Assembly: GCA_029007825.1 (NCBI GenBank)
Contig: JAQXIO010000039.1
Span: forward strand, 1 to 62,804
Source of the DNA: Bacteroidales bacterium
GTDB lineage: Bacteria; Bacteroidota; Bacteroidia; Bacteroidales; JAQXIO01
Length of the DNA: 62,804 nt
Direction: 5' to 3'
Positions 9,494 through 18,952 of this stretch are shown in pieces (positions within the stretch are counted from its first letter, which is position 1; every line of letters begins with the position of its first letter). Position numbers and translations under genes: made by a program. Under the pieces are notes generated by a model. The model ran no database searches and was not told where the DNA came from. It saw nothing but the letters and a program-made list of their open reading frames with translations.

Positions 9494-10219
9494 CTACTGT
9501 TGCCGCACATTTCCTATACCGGATTTATGTATTGCTTTTACGTCGGGATTACCGTAGTAATGAAGGTTTCCGATACCGCCACTCGATATATCTATTGTGC
9601 GGGCTGCATAACAGGATGCGTTCCCCACGCCATCGCGCCGAATCGTCACATCGGAAACGATCATTCCCGAGGCGTCCAGGTTTCCCACCCCGTCGGATGT
9701 ATAATATGCAGTATCGGCTTTTCCTTTTAAGTACATATTCCCTACTCCGTTCCGAGATACTTCTATGCGGCAACCTACCAATGCTTCCGCCAGCAAATTA
9801 CCTACGCCATGCGAAGAGAGGGTTAAGTTTTTGACTTTAACACTATCCTTGAGCGTTACATCTCCTACTCCACCACAAACAAGGCTTTGTAGCTCGGGGG
9901 CGCTTACTGTAATTAATAATTTATTATTTTTCAATTTAGGGCTTTCTTTTTTCATTGCAATATGAAGGGTACTGTCCTGAACCGATACCATAATATAAGG
10001 AATGTAATTATCGGGGCCGGACGCTTCTACCCTGACGGTATTACTTTGCACAAAAACAACATTGGCTATCACATCGCTTTCAATTTTATTAAAAGCCTGT
10101 ATATCATACGTTTTCATACTGCTTGTTTTAGCCGGAGGTACCGAAGAACAGGCTGTTCCGATCACAATCATTGCCAAAGCCAGCAAACAGGGAGGTGTCT
10201 TTTTCATATTTTCTGTCAT
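9494..10219 (-). CDS. GIN-domain (DUF2807) lipoprotein
   Basis: A 241-residue exported lipoprotein with a single right-handed beta-helix-like GIN domain. The signal peptide ends at a lipobox (VIGTAC, Cys near residue 24), so the mature protein is lipid-anchored. From about residue 45 onward it shows the family pattern of spaced GVGN/GVGD/GIGN repeats (SHGVGN, RNGVGN, SDGVGN, RDGVGN, SGGIGN, KSGIGN), which form the turns of the helix. Bacteroidetes usually carry many such proteins; they have been described as putative autotransporter-adhesin heads, with no proven role. The start may instead be the internal MKK four residues later, which fits a signal peptide better. It stands alone, convergent to tRNA-Pro. 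Confidence 0.88.
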   Translation of the reverse strand: MTENMKKTPPCLLALAMIVIGTACSSVPPAKTSSMKTYDIQAFNKIESDVIANVVFVQSNTVRVEASGPDNYIPYIMVSVQDSTLHIAMKKESPKLKNNKLLITVSAPELQSLVCGGVGDVTLKDSVKVKNLTLSSHGVGNLLAEALVGCRIEVSRNGVGNMYLKGKADTAYYTSDGVGNLDASGMIVSDVTIRRDGVGNASCYAARTIDISSGGIGNLHYYGNPDVKAIHKSGIGNVRQQ

Positions 10220-10345
10220 TTTAAATTGGCCTTTATCTATTTAGACTGATTACAGGTGAAAAAGGTTGCAGTATCTTGTGTTTTATTGTAAACAGGAAAA
10301 GGGCAAGGCTGAATATACTTTCATTTTTACAATTTCATATCTCCT

Positions 10346-10379
10346 TTTGCAGATAAAAGAATTAAACTTTCTATCTTTA
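10346..10379 (+). promoter_or_regulatory. Probable promoter of the 86-residue protein
   Basis: TTTG at 10346-10349, a 22-base spacer, then TATCTTTA at 10372-10379, which differs from TAnnTTTG only in the last base. The start codon follows 38 bases later. Confidence 0.5.
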
Positions 10380-10417
10380 GAAGGAGTTATTTAACAAAGA
10401 ATCTAAAACGTACAATT

Positions 10418-10678
10418 ATGGAAAAGAATAATCAATTGATTCATGGTGACGAGGCTCACCTGATCGATGCGAAGAAGATACGCGAAGCTACGGAAAAGAT
10501 GGTGGAGATGCTGGGTCTGGCGGCAGGCTCGACGGAGGGTTTCGACCTTTACAAGGTGATGGAGACTTATTTCAAAGATCTGGATAAGCGTTACGAAATC
10601 AATAAGTGCTTAGGAATACCGGAGGGGTGCTCGTATTATATGAAGGAGAAGATCGAAGAGGAGGTGAAATCGGAGTGA
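10418..10678 (+). CDS. Small cytoplasmic protein of unknown function
   Basis: An 86-residue acidic, helical protein with no signal peptide or membrane segment. It begins MEKNNQLIHGDEAHLIDAKK and ends with a charged helix rich in Lys and Glu. I do not recognise a family. It is likely real because it has its own promoter (10346-10379), an AAAG/AAAC-rich leader, and a hairpin terminator about 80 bases downstream, and it has no competing frame. It is monocistronic and lies at the border of the CRISPR-Cas island. Confidence 0.68.
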   Translation: MEKNNQLIHGDEAHLIDAKKIREATEKMVEMLGLAAGSTEGFDLYKVMETYFKDLDKRYEINKCLGIPEGCSYYMKEKIEEEVKSE

Positions 10679-10756
10679 TTTTGCTTTTTGAGAAAATTTG
10701 GATGAGATTTTAATCTCAAGAAAATTTAGATACAAGATTTTCTTGCATCAGGACTG

Positions 10757-10791
10757 AACAGGCAAATTAATTTTGCCTGATTCATTTTTAT
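10757..10791 (+). terminator. Terminator of the 86-residue protein
   Basis: CAGGCAAA (10759-10766) pairs with TTTGCCTG (10772-10779) around a 5-base loop, followed by ATTCATTTTTAT. Confidence 0.65.
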
Positions 10792-10991
10792 AATGGCCTT
10801 TATGTAGGTATTATAATGATTATCTTAAGTAACACGCAAGAAACGAATTTCTAAATCATACACTTCTCTTTCCTCTCACTACCACATTCTGAATCACTAA
10901 TGCAATCATATTTTTACAGACAAACAATCAGAGGGTTTATTTTTTATCATCAATTATTTTATTCAGTGTATGTTTATGTGAAATATAAATA

Positions 10992-10999
10992 TATCTTTG
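10992..10999 (+). promoter_or_regulatory. -7 box upstream of a small ORF and the cas operon
   Basis: TATCTTTG is a full match to TAnnTTTG, 25 bases upstream of the ATG at 11025. It is the best promoter-like element I see before cas3, so it could drive the cas operon as well. Confidence 0.5.
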
Positions 11000-11024
11000 C
11001 AAAAGCAAATCTAAAATTACTTTT

Positions 11025-11168
11025 ATGACCTCAAACCTTTTAATTACGATTTATGTAATACTATCCTCCATTTTTATTCTCAGGACTATTTATTTAAGTT
11101 ACAAAAAAAGAGACAAGAAGAAAAAAGAAAATAATTTTTATAGCTATAATGTTGGATATTTAAAATAA
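11025..11168 (+). CDS. Possible 47-residue single-pass membrane peptide
   Basis: A short frame of 47 codons: a hydrophobic segment (residues 5-25, rich in Ile, Leu, Val, with Arg20 near its end) followed by a highly basic Lys-rich tail and a Tyr/Asn-rich end. It would be a single-span inner-membrane peptide with a cytoplasmic tail. Support comes from a consensus -7 box 25 bases upstream and an ATG start just after the expected transcript start. Against it are the AT-rich context, in which Lys, Ile and Asn codons arise easily, and the absence of a recognised family. It lies 180 bases before cas3 on the same strand. Confidence 0.38.
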   Translation: MTSNLLITIYVILSSIFILRTIYLSYKKRDKKKKENNFYSYNVGYLK

Positions 11169-11222
11169 ATATTAATATAATTGCATCTATAAAAAAATAG
11201 ACGACTATTAAAATCTAATATT

Positions 11223-11261
11223 TGCATTTTATATTTAATTTTATACAAGATATAAAATGCA
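11223..11261. promoter_or_regulatory. 12-base perfect inverted repeat upstream of cas3
   Basis: TGCATTTTATAT (11223-11234) and ATATAAAATGCA (11250-11261) form a perfect inverted repeat with a 15-base loop, 87 bases before the cas3 start. It may be an operator or an mRNA hairpin; there is no T-run after it, so it is not a typical terminator. Confidence 0.45.
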
Positions 11262-11347
11262 TAAATTGAAAAAACAACATGAAAACATCACATTCTCCAT
11301 TTTATTTTTATTTATCAAATCATGCATTTCATTAAATTTCAAACACC

Positions 11348-13609
11348 TTGGAACCTAATATTAAAACACGCTTCAAAAAAGAATATTTTGCTCATATTGC
11401 CTATCGGAAGAATCAATTTTATACGCAACTGAATGCCGAGCATGAAGAGGGGGTTGCAGCATTAAGCGAAGGGTTTGCTTCTATTTTCGGCAGTTCCCTT
11501 TGGGGACGACTGGTCGGGTTGTTACATGATATAGGAAAGTACAGTCCTACGTTCCAAGAGCGCATCGGGATAAAGTCGGGCTATATAATTTCCGACAAAC
11601 CTGCTCCGCACTATCAACACAGCATTATCGGGGCTATTTATGCAAGGGAGCATTACGGTGAATTGTGGTCGATTTTGGGTTATCCGATTGCCGGACATCA
11701 TGCGGGATTACCGGATTTCGACGATAGCCCGTACGGTAGAGGATTGATTTCGGCCATCAAAGAGAATTTAGCTGCTTACAAAGAGATAGAGCTTCTCCTT
11801 TCTTTAGAAGATAAGGTTTCATTCGGTCTTACATTACCAGACTCTATCCGCTTTTCATCATCAAACTTCCATTTATGGATACGAATGCTTTATTCGTGTT
11901 TAGTGGATGCGGACTGGTTAGATACGGAACGTTTTATGCAACCGGAGAGAGCTGCATTACGCCGGGAATGCGCAGATTTAGTTTCGCTGAAACCGATATT
12001 CGATGCTTATATGCTTGCTTTGTCTTCAAAAGCGCGCCCTTCCGAGCTTAACTCAATCCGTGCGTCCGTACTGTCTCAGTGCCTGACTAAAGGGAAGTTG
12101 CCGCCGGGCTTTTTCTCTCTGACCGTACCGACGGGAGGGGGAAAGACTCTTGCTTCGATGGCCTGGGGGGTACAACATGCGAAAACGAACAATAAAAGAA
12201 GAATCGTAATTGCTATCCCGTTCACTACGGTAACGGCACAAACTGCAAAGGTTTACAGAGATATTTTCGGAGAAGAAAATATCTGCGAACATCATAGTAA
12301 TTTGACGGAAGAGAATACGAACGAGTCTCAGCGTTTAGTTTCCGAGAACTGGGATGCTCCGATTGTGGTAACAACGAACGTGCAGTTGTTCGAATCGCTG
12401 TTTTCAAACAAGCCCTCGCGTTGCAGGAAACTACATAACCTTGCAAACAGTATTATTATTTTAGATGAGGTTCAGGCTTTGCCGGCAGAATTTCTGAAAC
12501 CGATTTTACATGTATTGTCAGAGTTGGTAGGTTCTTACGGTGTATCGGTGCTTTTCACCACGGCTACGCAACCTGCATTCAAAGATACAATAGGTGGTAC
12601 GGGGTTACATGCATTTCAGGGTATCGATTCTTCCGCGATAACGGAAATTGTGGATGATACGGAGAAGCTATCACAAAGCCTACGGCGCACAGAAATAAAA
12701 ATCTTAGATGGAGTATATTCTTACGGACAGATTGCCGAACGGTTAAAGGAGCACCGGCAGGTGCTTTGCGTGGTAAACAGCAGAAGGGCATGCCGGGAGA
12801 TTTATATGGAGATGCAGAACAACCGTATCGCTCATGAGAATGTAATCCATTTATCGCGTATGATGTGTTCGGCTCATATTCTAAAGCAAATCGAGCGTAT
12901 CAGAATTTTATTGAAAAACGGGGAACCGGTGTGTGTTATAAGTACTCAACTGATCGAAGCGGGTATCGATCTCGATTTCGAAACGGTTTACCGTGAAATG
13001 GCAGGGTTGGACTCAATAGCGCAAGCAGGGGGACGCTGCAACCGCGAGGGTAAGAGACCGGGGTTGGGAAAAGTTTTTGTTTTCAGAACAGCTCAAATGC
13101 CCCGATCGGGTTATTTACGCAAGGCTTATCAGACTTTCGAACGCATGACAAAAAAAGAGAGGGATTGGTTATCACCATCGACGATTGAGGTCTATTTCAA
13201 GCAATTGTATAATGATATTTCTGATTTCGATACTAACGGTATCTGTAAATCGCTTGAGATTGACGGTTCACCCAAAGAGGGATTGAAATTCAAGTTTGCA
13301 ACTGCCGCCGCAAAATTCAAATTAATCGACAACGAAAGCCGGACAATTGTCGTCAATTACGGCGATAGCACCGAATTAACAGAAAAGATCCGGAAAGACG
13401 GTTTATCGCAGCGTTTGGTACGACAACTTCAACAATTTACCGTTTCGGTGTATAGAGAGGATTTTACCGAATTATTGGAATCGGGACGGGTCGAACCTTT
13501 GGCCAGAAGTTTTATTTATATTCAATCGCCTTATTACTCCGATCTGTATGATCCGGAGGTGGGATTGATGCTTGAAAACCGATGGATAGAAGAGGTGCAA
13601 ATTGTATAA
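11348..13609 (+). CDS. cas3: Cas3 nuclease-helicase, type I-C
   Basis: A 753-residue Cas3 that is recruited by Cascade to degrade target DNA. The N-terminal HD nuclease domain has its metal ligands intact: LLHDIGK (H60, D61), H91 in HYQHS, AGHHAGLPD (H117, H118) and LVDAD (D187). The superfamily 2 helicase follows, with Walker A PTGGGKT (261-267), DEVQ (373-376; DEAQ/DEAH in most relatives), the TTATQP motif near 410, STQLIEAGID and AGGRCNREGK. The start is TTG, because no ATG or GTG lies at a suitable place. It opens the operon cas3-cas5-cas8c-cas7-cas4-cas1-cas2, the canonical I-C order. A second, degenerate Cas3 is encoded at 47872-50112. Confidence 0.96.
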   Translation: MEPNIKTRFKKEYFAHIAYRKNQFYTQLNAEHEEGVAALSEGFASIFGSSLWGRLVGLLHDIGKYSPTFQERIGIKSGYIISDKPAPHYQHSIIGAIYAREHYGELWSILGYPIAGHHAGLPDFDDSPYGRGLISAIKENLAAYKEIELLLSLEDKVSFGLTLPDSIRFSSSNFHLWIRMLYSCLVDADWLDTERFMQPERAALRRECADLVSLKPIFDAYMLALSSKARPSELNSIRASVLSQCLTKGKLPPGFFSLTVPTGGGKTLASMAWGVQHAKTNNKRRIVIAIPFTTVTAQTAKVYRDIFGEENICEHHSNLTEENTNESQRLVSENWDAPIVVTTNVQLFESLFSNKPSRCRKLHNLANSIIILDEVQALPAEFLKPILHVLSELVGSYGVSVLFTTATQPAFKDTIGGTGLHAFQGIDSSAITEIVDDTEKLSQSLRRTEIKILDGVYSYGQIAERLKEHRQVLCVVNSRRACREIYMEMQNNRIAHENVIHLSRMMCSAHILKQIERIRILLKNGEPVCVISTQLIEAGIDLDFETVYREMAGLDSIAQAGGRCNREGKRPGLGKVFVFRTAQMPRSGYLRKAYQTFERMTKKERDWLSPSTIEVYFKQLYNDISDFDTNGICKSLEIDGSPKEGLKFKFATAAAKFKLIDNESRTIVVNYGDSTELTEKIRKDGLSQRLVRQLQQFTVSVYREDFTELLESGRVEPLARSFIYIQSPYYSDLYDPEVGLMLENRWIEEVQIV

Positions 13610-13639
13610 GATTATAATTATCGATTTAACTATATAAAT

Positions 13640-14320
13640 ATGGAATACCACGATAAAGAGTATTGCTTAGAGGTTTGGGGTGATTTTGCCTGTTTCACCC
13701 GCCCTGAAATGAAGGTGGAGCGTGTCAGTTACGACGTTATGACGCCATCGGCAGCCCGGGCTATTTTTTCCGCTATATTCTGGAAGCCGGCTTTTAACTG
13801 GATTGTGACACGTATCGATGTGCTCAGCCCGATCGAATGGATTTCATTCCGCCGCAACGAGGTAGGTTCGGTTATGAGTCCGCGTTCGCCGCATATTTTT
13901 GCAGATACGAAAGAGATGCGCCAGCAGCGCGCGGCTATTCTACTGCGGGATGTACGTTACCGTATTTATGCGCGTCTGGAATATATACCTCCGAGATTTC
14001 GTCCGAAAGGTGCGGAAATCAAGGAGGGGGAGAATCCGGCCAAGTATTATGAGAGTTTCGAACGCCGCGCCCGAAAGGGGCAGTGTTTCAATACGCCTTA
14101 TTTAGGATGCCGTGAATTCTCGGCTTCGTGGCGGTGGATCGAAAATCCCGGGGAGGCAGCGTCCGAGCAGCGCTATAACAGAGACCGGGAAATCGGATTT
14201 ATGCTTTACGATATGGATTTCAGCGATCCGCATAATCCGAAAGCGATGTTTTACCGTCCTGTTCTCAGAAATAATACGATTATTGTTCCACATCCTAACA
14301 GTAAGGAGGTTTACCGATGA
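13640..14320 (+). CDS. cas5c: Cas5c (Cas5d) crRNA-processing subunit
   Basis: A 226-residue RAMP protein of type I-C. In this subtype Cas5, not Cas6, cuts the CRISPR transcript and stays on the 5' handle of the crRNA within Cascade. The N-terminus (YCLEVWGDFACFTRPEMKVE) and the stretch TPSAARAIFSAIFWKPAF are the family hallmarks, and the glycine-poor core ends in a beta-rich C-terminus. It begins 30 bases after cas3 and overlaps cas8c by four bases (ATGA at 14317-14320), which suggests translational coupling. Confidence 0.95.
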   Translation: MEYHDKEYCLEVWGDFACFTRPEMKVERVSYDVMTPSAARAIFSAIFWKPAFNWIVTRIDVLSPIEWISFRRNEVGSVMSPRSPHIFADTKEMRQQRAAILLRDVRYRIYARLEYIPPRFRPKGAEIKEGENPAKYYESFERRARKGQCFNTPYLGCREFSASWRWIENPGEAASEQRYNRDREIGFMLYDMDFSDPHNPKAMFYRPVLRNNTIIVPHPNSKEVYR

Positions 14321-16080
14321 TTATACAAGCTTTATGCGATTATTACAACCGGCGTGTAGCAACCGGCGACCGGGGGGTAGCTCCGCAAGGATTCGAATGG
14401 AAGGAGATTCCTTTTATTATCGTTATCGACCGGGAGGGAAATTTCATTCAATTGAAAGATATGCGTGAAATTACCAAGGAGCGGAAGAGCTGCAAATCTT
14501 TCTTAGTCGCAAAAACCAGATCGCGCACGGGTATGAAGTCTTGGCAGACCGTAAATATGCTGTGGGATCATTCCGGTTATGTTTTAGGCTATCCGAAAGA
14601 GGCTAAAGACGAGGCTGCACAAGAAAAAAATACCGAAACCGCGCAAAAACAGCATGGTGTTTTCCGGCAATTGGTCGGGCAACTGACAGAAAAATATCCC
14701 CGGAACGAGTCGTTCAAGGCTGTCCGAATGTTTTACGATAACGAGAAGAATAAGGAGCAACTCTATAACGACCCTCTTTGGGCAGAATGCCTGAAGGTTG
14801 CTGGGGCTAATATGACTTTTCAACTCGAAGAGAGCTGTACAACCATAGCGGAAGAGGAAAATTTACGGCAATTTATACGCGAATCTTTTACCTTACCTGC
14901 AGATAACAAAGGCAAAGAGGCTACCGGCCGCTGTATGGTAAGCGGAGAGACCGGACCGATCGCGACACTGCATAGTCCGGTTCCAATCGGCGCCAACCGG
15001 GCTATGTTAGTCAGTTTTCAACGAAACTCGGGCTACGATTCTTATTATAAAGAACAGGGAGCCAATGCTCCTATTTCACAGAAGGTCGAATTTGCCTATA
15101 CTACAGCTTTACAATTACTTTTAGGCAAAGAGTCGCAGAATAAATACCGGTTTTCGGAAGATACGACTGTTTTATTCTGGGCTGAAAAGAGCGATGACAA
15201 AATGGAATCTTTCTTTTCTTCTTTTCTCAAAAACGATGACAATCCGGATTATAACCTACCCAAAATCAGAGCAGTTCTCGATTCCGTAAGAAGCGGACAT
15301 CTTCATACCGATTCGGAAGGGAGATTTTATATTTTAGGACTCAGTGCCAATAAGGCGCGTTTGGTCGTCCGATTCTTTAAACAGGGAACGACGAAACAAC
15401 TTGCCGGCAATCTTGCACATCATTTCGATTTGCTCAATATTGTAAAGAGCGAAAAGGAGAACCGAAGCTATCTTTCTCTGTTTACGCTGCTGTGCAGCAT
15501 TTCACCACAATATAAAATCGATAATCTCCCACCCAATCTGATGCCCGACGTTCTTTCGGCAATCATCGAAGGGAGAAGTTATCCGATTACTTTGTTGCAA
15601 CTCTGCCTGAGGCGAATTATGGCAGACCGGAGCGTTTCCTATCCGCGGGCAGCAATACTTAAAGCATATTTAAACAGTAAACAACCAAATAATATTACTA
15701 TGGCACTCGATTTACAAAACACGAACCAGGCCTATCTATACGGACGGCTTTTCGCTGTACTGGAAATGATTCAACCTTCCGTAAAAGCTGGTATTAAAGC
15801 CCGTTATTATAATGCGGCTTCTACTACACCTGTTACCGTATTCAGCAGGTTAATGCAATTATCGAATTATCATCTGGCGAAGATGGATGCGGGCCGTAAG
15901 ATTTTCTTCGAACGAATCATTCAAGGAATTATGGATTCAATCTCCGCTGAGGGTATAGCGAATAATCTTTCTTTAGACGACCAAGCGCGTTTTGCTCTCG
16001 GATATTACCATCAACGAACAGATTTATTCAAAAGTAAGCCTAAGGATATAGAGTTTGAAGTAGAAACAGAAGAGGAATAA
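14317..16080 (+). CDS. cas8c: Cas8c (Csd1) large subunit of Cascade
   Basis: A 587-residue large subunit of the type I-C surveillance complex, which in this subtype recognises the PAM and helps open target DNA; internal translation can also give the small subunit Cas11c from its C-terminal part. Family marks include the N-terminal LCDYYNR, the stretch RTGMKSWQTVNMLWDHSGYVLGY... near residues 70-95, and CMVSGETGPIATLHSPV near residue 210. The C-terminal third (after about 470) is helical, in line with a Cas11-like part. The start overlaps the cas5c stop by four bases, and cas7 follows after 21 bases. Confidence 0.94.
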   Translation: MIIQALCDYYNRRVATGDRGVAPQGFEWKEIPFIIVIDREGNFIQLKDMREITKERKSCKSFLVAKTRSRTGMKSWQTVNMLWDHSGYVLGYPKEAKDEAAQEKNTETAQKQHGVFRQLVGQLTEKYPRNESFKAVRMFYDNEKNKEQLYNDPLWAECLKVAGANMTFQLEESCTTIAEEENLRQFIRESFTLPADNKGKEATGRCMVSGETGPIATLHSPVPIGANRAMLVSFQRNSGYDSYYKEQGANAPISQKVEFAYTTALQLLLGKESQNKYRFSEDTTVLFWAEKSDDKMESFFSSFLKNDDNPDYNLPKIRAVLDSVRSGHLHTDSEGRFYILGLSANKARLVVRFFKQGTTKQLAGNLAHHFDLLNIVKSEKENRSYLSLFTLLCSISPQYKIDNLPPNLMPDVLSAIIEGRSYPITLLQLCLRRIMADRSVSYPRAAILKAYLNSKQPNNITMALDLQNTNQAYLYGRLFAVLEMIQPSVKAGIKARYYNAASTTPVTVFSRLMQLSNYHLAKMDAGRKIFFERIIQGIMDSISAEGIANNLSLDDQARFALGYYHQRTDLFKSKPKDIEFEVETEEE

Positions 16081-16101
16081 TCATTTTAAAATTCAATAAC
16101 A

Positions 16102-16965
16102 ATGGAAAACAGTTTAAAAAACCGCTATGAGTTCGTACTTATTTTCGATGTTACCGATGGAAATCCGAACGGTGATCCGGATGCGGGTAATCTTCCGCGT
16201 ATCGACGCCCAGACGGGTATGGGTTTAGTGAGTGACGTTTGTCTGAAACGAAAAGTGCGTAATTATGTTCAACTTGTGAAAGGGTGTGTGCGCCCGTTCG
16301 ATATTTTCGTAAAAGAAAAGGCTGTTCTCAGGAAACTGATTGCTGAAGCGCATCAACAGGAGGAGGTGAAAGAAAAAGACAAAGTCAAAGGTGAAAAAAC
16401 CGAAGCTGCACGGGTATGGATGTGCCGTAATTATTACGATATCCGTACCTTCGGAGCCGTACTTTCCGTCGGTGAAAATGCCGGACAGGTGCGCGGTCCT
16501 GTTCAGATAACATTCGCGCGCTCGGTAGAACCTATCGTAACGTCGGAACACTGTATTACACGAATGGCCGTTACAACAGAAGAGGAAGCTGAAAAGCAAA
16601 AGGGGGATAACCGGATGATGGGACGCAAATTTACCGTGCCTTACGGGTTGTATGTGGCCCACGGCTTTATTTCTGCAAATTTAGCGACACAAACGAATTT
16701 TACGGAAGAGGATTTGTCATTGTTCTGGGATGCGCTGAAAAATATGTTCGATCACGATCATTCGGCAGCAAGAGGGCTAATGAGCACACGTAAGCTAATC
16801 GTTTTCAAGCATGATTCGGAGTTGGGCAATGCTCCGGCTCACCAATTGTTCGATGCTGTAAAAATTACGGTTAAAAATCCTGAGAAACCGTCCCGTTCAT
16901 TCGATGATTATACCATTTCAATCGGTAAAATTCCGCAGGGCGTAACTCTTATAGAGATGGTTTAA
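16102..16965 (+). CDS. cas7c: Cas7c (Csd2) backbone subunit of Cascade
   Basis: A 287-residue RAMP protein that polymerises along the crRNA spacer. The N-terminal signature is very clear: [19 protein letters not shown] followed by [23 protein letters not shown]. The segment [15 protein letters not shown] and the C-terminal [16 protein letters not shown] are also typical. The length is normal for I-C. Position between cas8c and cas4 matches the canonical gene order. Confidence 0.96.
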   Translation: MENSLKNRYEFVLIFDVTDGNPNGDPDAGNLPRIDAQTGMGLVSDVCLKRKVRNYVQLVKGCVRPFDIFVKEKAVLRKLIAEAHQQEEVKEKDKVKGEKTEAARVWMCRNYYDIRTFGAVLSVGENAGQVRGPVQITFARSVEPIVTSEHCITRMAVTTEEEAEKQKGDNRMMGRKFTVPYGLYVAHGFISANLATQTNFTEEDLSLFWDALKNMFDHDHSAARGLMSTRKLIVFKHDSELGNAPAHQLFDAVKITVKNPEKPSRSFDDYTISIGKIPQGVTLIEMV

Positions 16966-16968
16966 GGA

Positions 16969-17634
16969 ATGTACAGCGAAGAGGAACTTCTGATGCTCTC
17001 GGGTATCCAGCATTTCGCATTCTGTCCCCGACAGTGGGCTTTGATTCACATCGAACAGCAATGGGATGAGAACCGGCTCACTACGGAGGGCAGTTTAATG
17101 CATTCAAGGGCGGATGACCCGACGTTACTGGGTATGTTCCGTAATAAGGTTATTTTGCGAAGCGTCAATATCGTGAGTTACAAACTGGGGCTTTACGGCG
17201 TATCGGATATTATCGAGCTTACTCCGTCGGTTGACTCATCTAATGCTTTCAAACAAAAAGGGTACGAGGGTTACTGGAGAGCCGAACCGGTAGAATATAA
17301 GCGTGGCAAGAGCAAGCCTGACGAAAGGGACTGGGTACAGGTAATGGCACAGGGTATCTGCTTAGAGGAGATGTATGATGTAACTCTCGAACGGGGATGG
17401 GTATTTTACGGGGAGATGCGTCACCGGGAGGAGGTTTTGTTTACAAGGGATTTGCGTATTCAGACCAAAGGATATGCGGAACGAATGCATGAAATTTATG
17501 CTTCGGGAAGAACTCCGAGGGCAGAATATAAAGCGCATTGCCGAAGTTGTTCATTAGCGGATATTTGTCTCCCGAAAAAGCTCGACGGTACATTATCGGC
17601 AAACGATTATCTAAAAAAGGTTCTTTCAGAATGA
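16969..17634 (+). CDS. cas4: Cas4 adaptation nuclease
   Basis: A 221-residue Cas4 with a RecB-type nuclease core and an Fe-S cluster. It trims and orients prespacers in a PAM-dependent way together with Cas1-Cas2. Visible parts are the N-terminal cysteine in HFAFCPRQWALIHIEQQW, the nuclease motif PVEYKRGKSK, an RDWVQVMAQGICLEEM helix (QhXXY-type region), and the three C-terminal cysteines in CRSCSLADICLP that complete the cluster site. It begins 3 bases after cas7, and its stop codon overlaps the cas1 ATG. Confidence 0.95.
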   Translation: MYSEEELLMLSGIQHFAFCPRQWALIHIEQQWDENRLTTEGSLMHSRADDPTLLGMFRNKVILRSVNIVSYKLGLYGVSDIIELTPSVDSSNAFKQKGYEGYWRAEPVEYKRGKSKPDERDWVQVMAQGICLEEMYDVTLERGWVFYGEMRHREEVLFTRDLRIQTKGYAERMHEIYASGRTPRAEYKAHCRSCSLADICLPKKLDGTLSANDYLKKVLSE

Positions 17635-18656
17635 GAAAATTACTTAATACTCTTTACGTAACAACGGAGGATGCTTATCTGACAAAGGATGGGGAGAACG
17701 TGGTAATCAGAAAGGAGGATGCAGAGATATTCCGGATTCCTATTCATAATATCGAAGATATTGTCTGTTTCAGCTATTGCGGTGCGTCTCCGGCTCTGAT
17801 GCATTTATGTTCGGAGCGAGGCGTAGGGCTCTCTTTCAATTCTGCGAACGGACGTTTTCTGAGCAGGGTGAGCGGTGCGGTGCGCGGCAATGTGCTACTC
17901 CGAAGAACTCAATACCGGATAGCCGACGATAGAGAGAAGTCTCTTCATATCGCCCGTATTATGATAGGAGGGAAAATTGCCAACAGCCGCAATATCGTGG
18001 AACGGGTTATCCGGGATCATGCTACCGAGTCAACCATCACAAGGTTACGAGAGGCTTCGGAGATTTTAAATATCAGACGAAGGCAAGCTCTCATAGCCCA
18101 TTCGGCGGACGAGCTGAGAGGGATCGAGGGCGATGCCGCAACGAGCTACTTCGGGGTATTCGATACGATGATCCGGAATAAGGTCTTTTCTTTTACGGGA
18201 CGCAACCGCCGACCACCGAAAGATAATGTAAACGCTTTATTGTCGTTCATTTATACTCTTTTAGCTCATGACGTGTGTTCTGCTCTCGAAAGTGTCGGGC
18301 TCGACCCTTATGTAGGTTTTCTGCATACGGACAGGCCAGGACGGGCAAGCCTTGCGCTCGATATGATGGAGGAGTTACGTTGTTACTTAGCCGACCGGTT
18401 AGTTTTATCGTTGATTAACCGTAAGCAGGTAAATGAATCGGATTTCAAATCGCATTTGGAAAAAGGGGTAATTATGACCGATCAGGCACGAAAAGAGGTT
18501 CTTACCGCATGGCAAAAACGTAAAAAAGAGATTATTTCGCATCCGTTTTTAGGTGAAAAAGTTTCTATCGGCTTATTGCCTTATATTCAGGCAATGCTTT
18601 TAGCTCGTTTTTTACGTAACGATCTCGATGATTATCCTGTATTTGTACTAAAATAG
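17631..18656 (+). CDS. cas1: Cas1 spacer-integration nuclease
   Basis: A 341-residue Cas1 integrase for spacer acquisition. The start chosen is ATG 17631, giving MRKLLNTLYVTTEDAYL, the normal I-C Cas1 N-terminus. This ATG overlaps the cas4 stop (ATGA); the longer frame upstream would run deep inside cas4. The catalytic helical domain contains LRGIEGDAATSYFGVFD (glutamate ligand), LLAHDVCSALESVGLDPYVGFLHTDRPG (histidine ligand) and ALDMMEELR (acidic ligand). All look intact, so adaptation may be possible despite the short array. Confidence 0.95.
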   Translation: MRKLLNTLYVTTEDAYLTKDGENVVIRKEDAEIFRIPIHNIEDIVCFSYCGASPALMHLCSERGVGLSFNSANGRFLSRVSGAVRGNVLLRRTQYRIADDREKSLHIARIMIGGKIANSRNIVERVIRDHATESTITRLREASEILNIRRRQALIAHSADELRGIEGDAATSYFGVFDTMIRNKVFSFTGRNRRPPKDNVNALLSFIYTLLAHDVCSALESVGLDPYVGFLHTDRPGRASLALDMMEELRCYLADRLVLSLINRKQVNESDFKSHLEKGVIMTDQARKEVLTAWQKRKKEIISHPFLGEKVSIGLLPYIQAMLLARFLRNDLDDYPVFVLK

Positions 18657-18661
18657 ATATT

Positions 18662-18952
18662 ATGCTGGTATTGATTACATATGATGTAGAGACAACGAGT
18701 GCTGCCGGACGACGTCGGCTCAGACAGGTAGCAAAGGTTTGCGTAAACTACGGACAGCGTGTACAGAACTCGGTATTCGAATGTATGCTTAATGCTTCAC
18801 AGGAAGTTCTTGTGCGCCGACAACTCGAAACGATTATCGATATGACTACCGATAATATCCGATTCTATTATTTGGGTAACAACTGGGAGCGGCGGGTTGT
18901 ATCGGTGGGTAAAGAGAGTTCGTTTAATCCGGAATCGGAACTTATTATTTAA
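18662..18952 (+). CDS. cas2: Cas2 adaptation protein
   Basis: A 96-residue ferredoxin-fold Cas2 that forms the structural centre of the Cas1-Cas2 integrase. It has the start MLVLITYDVETTSAAGRRRL with the conserved first-strand Asp (YDV), then YGQRVQNSVFECML, both typical of type I-C Cas2. It is 5 bases downstream of cas1 and is the last gene of the operon, directly before the leader and array. Confidence 0.95.
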   Translation: MLVLITYDVETTSAAGRRRLRQVAKVCVNYGQRVQNSVFECMLNASQEVLVRRQLETIIDMTTDNIRFYYLGNNWERRVVSVGKESSFNPESELII

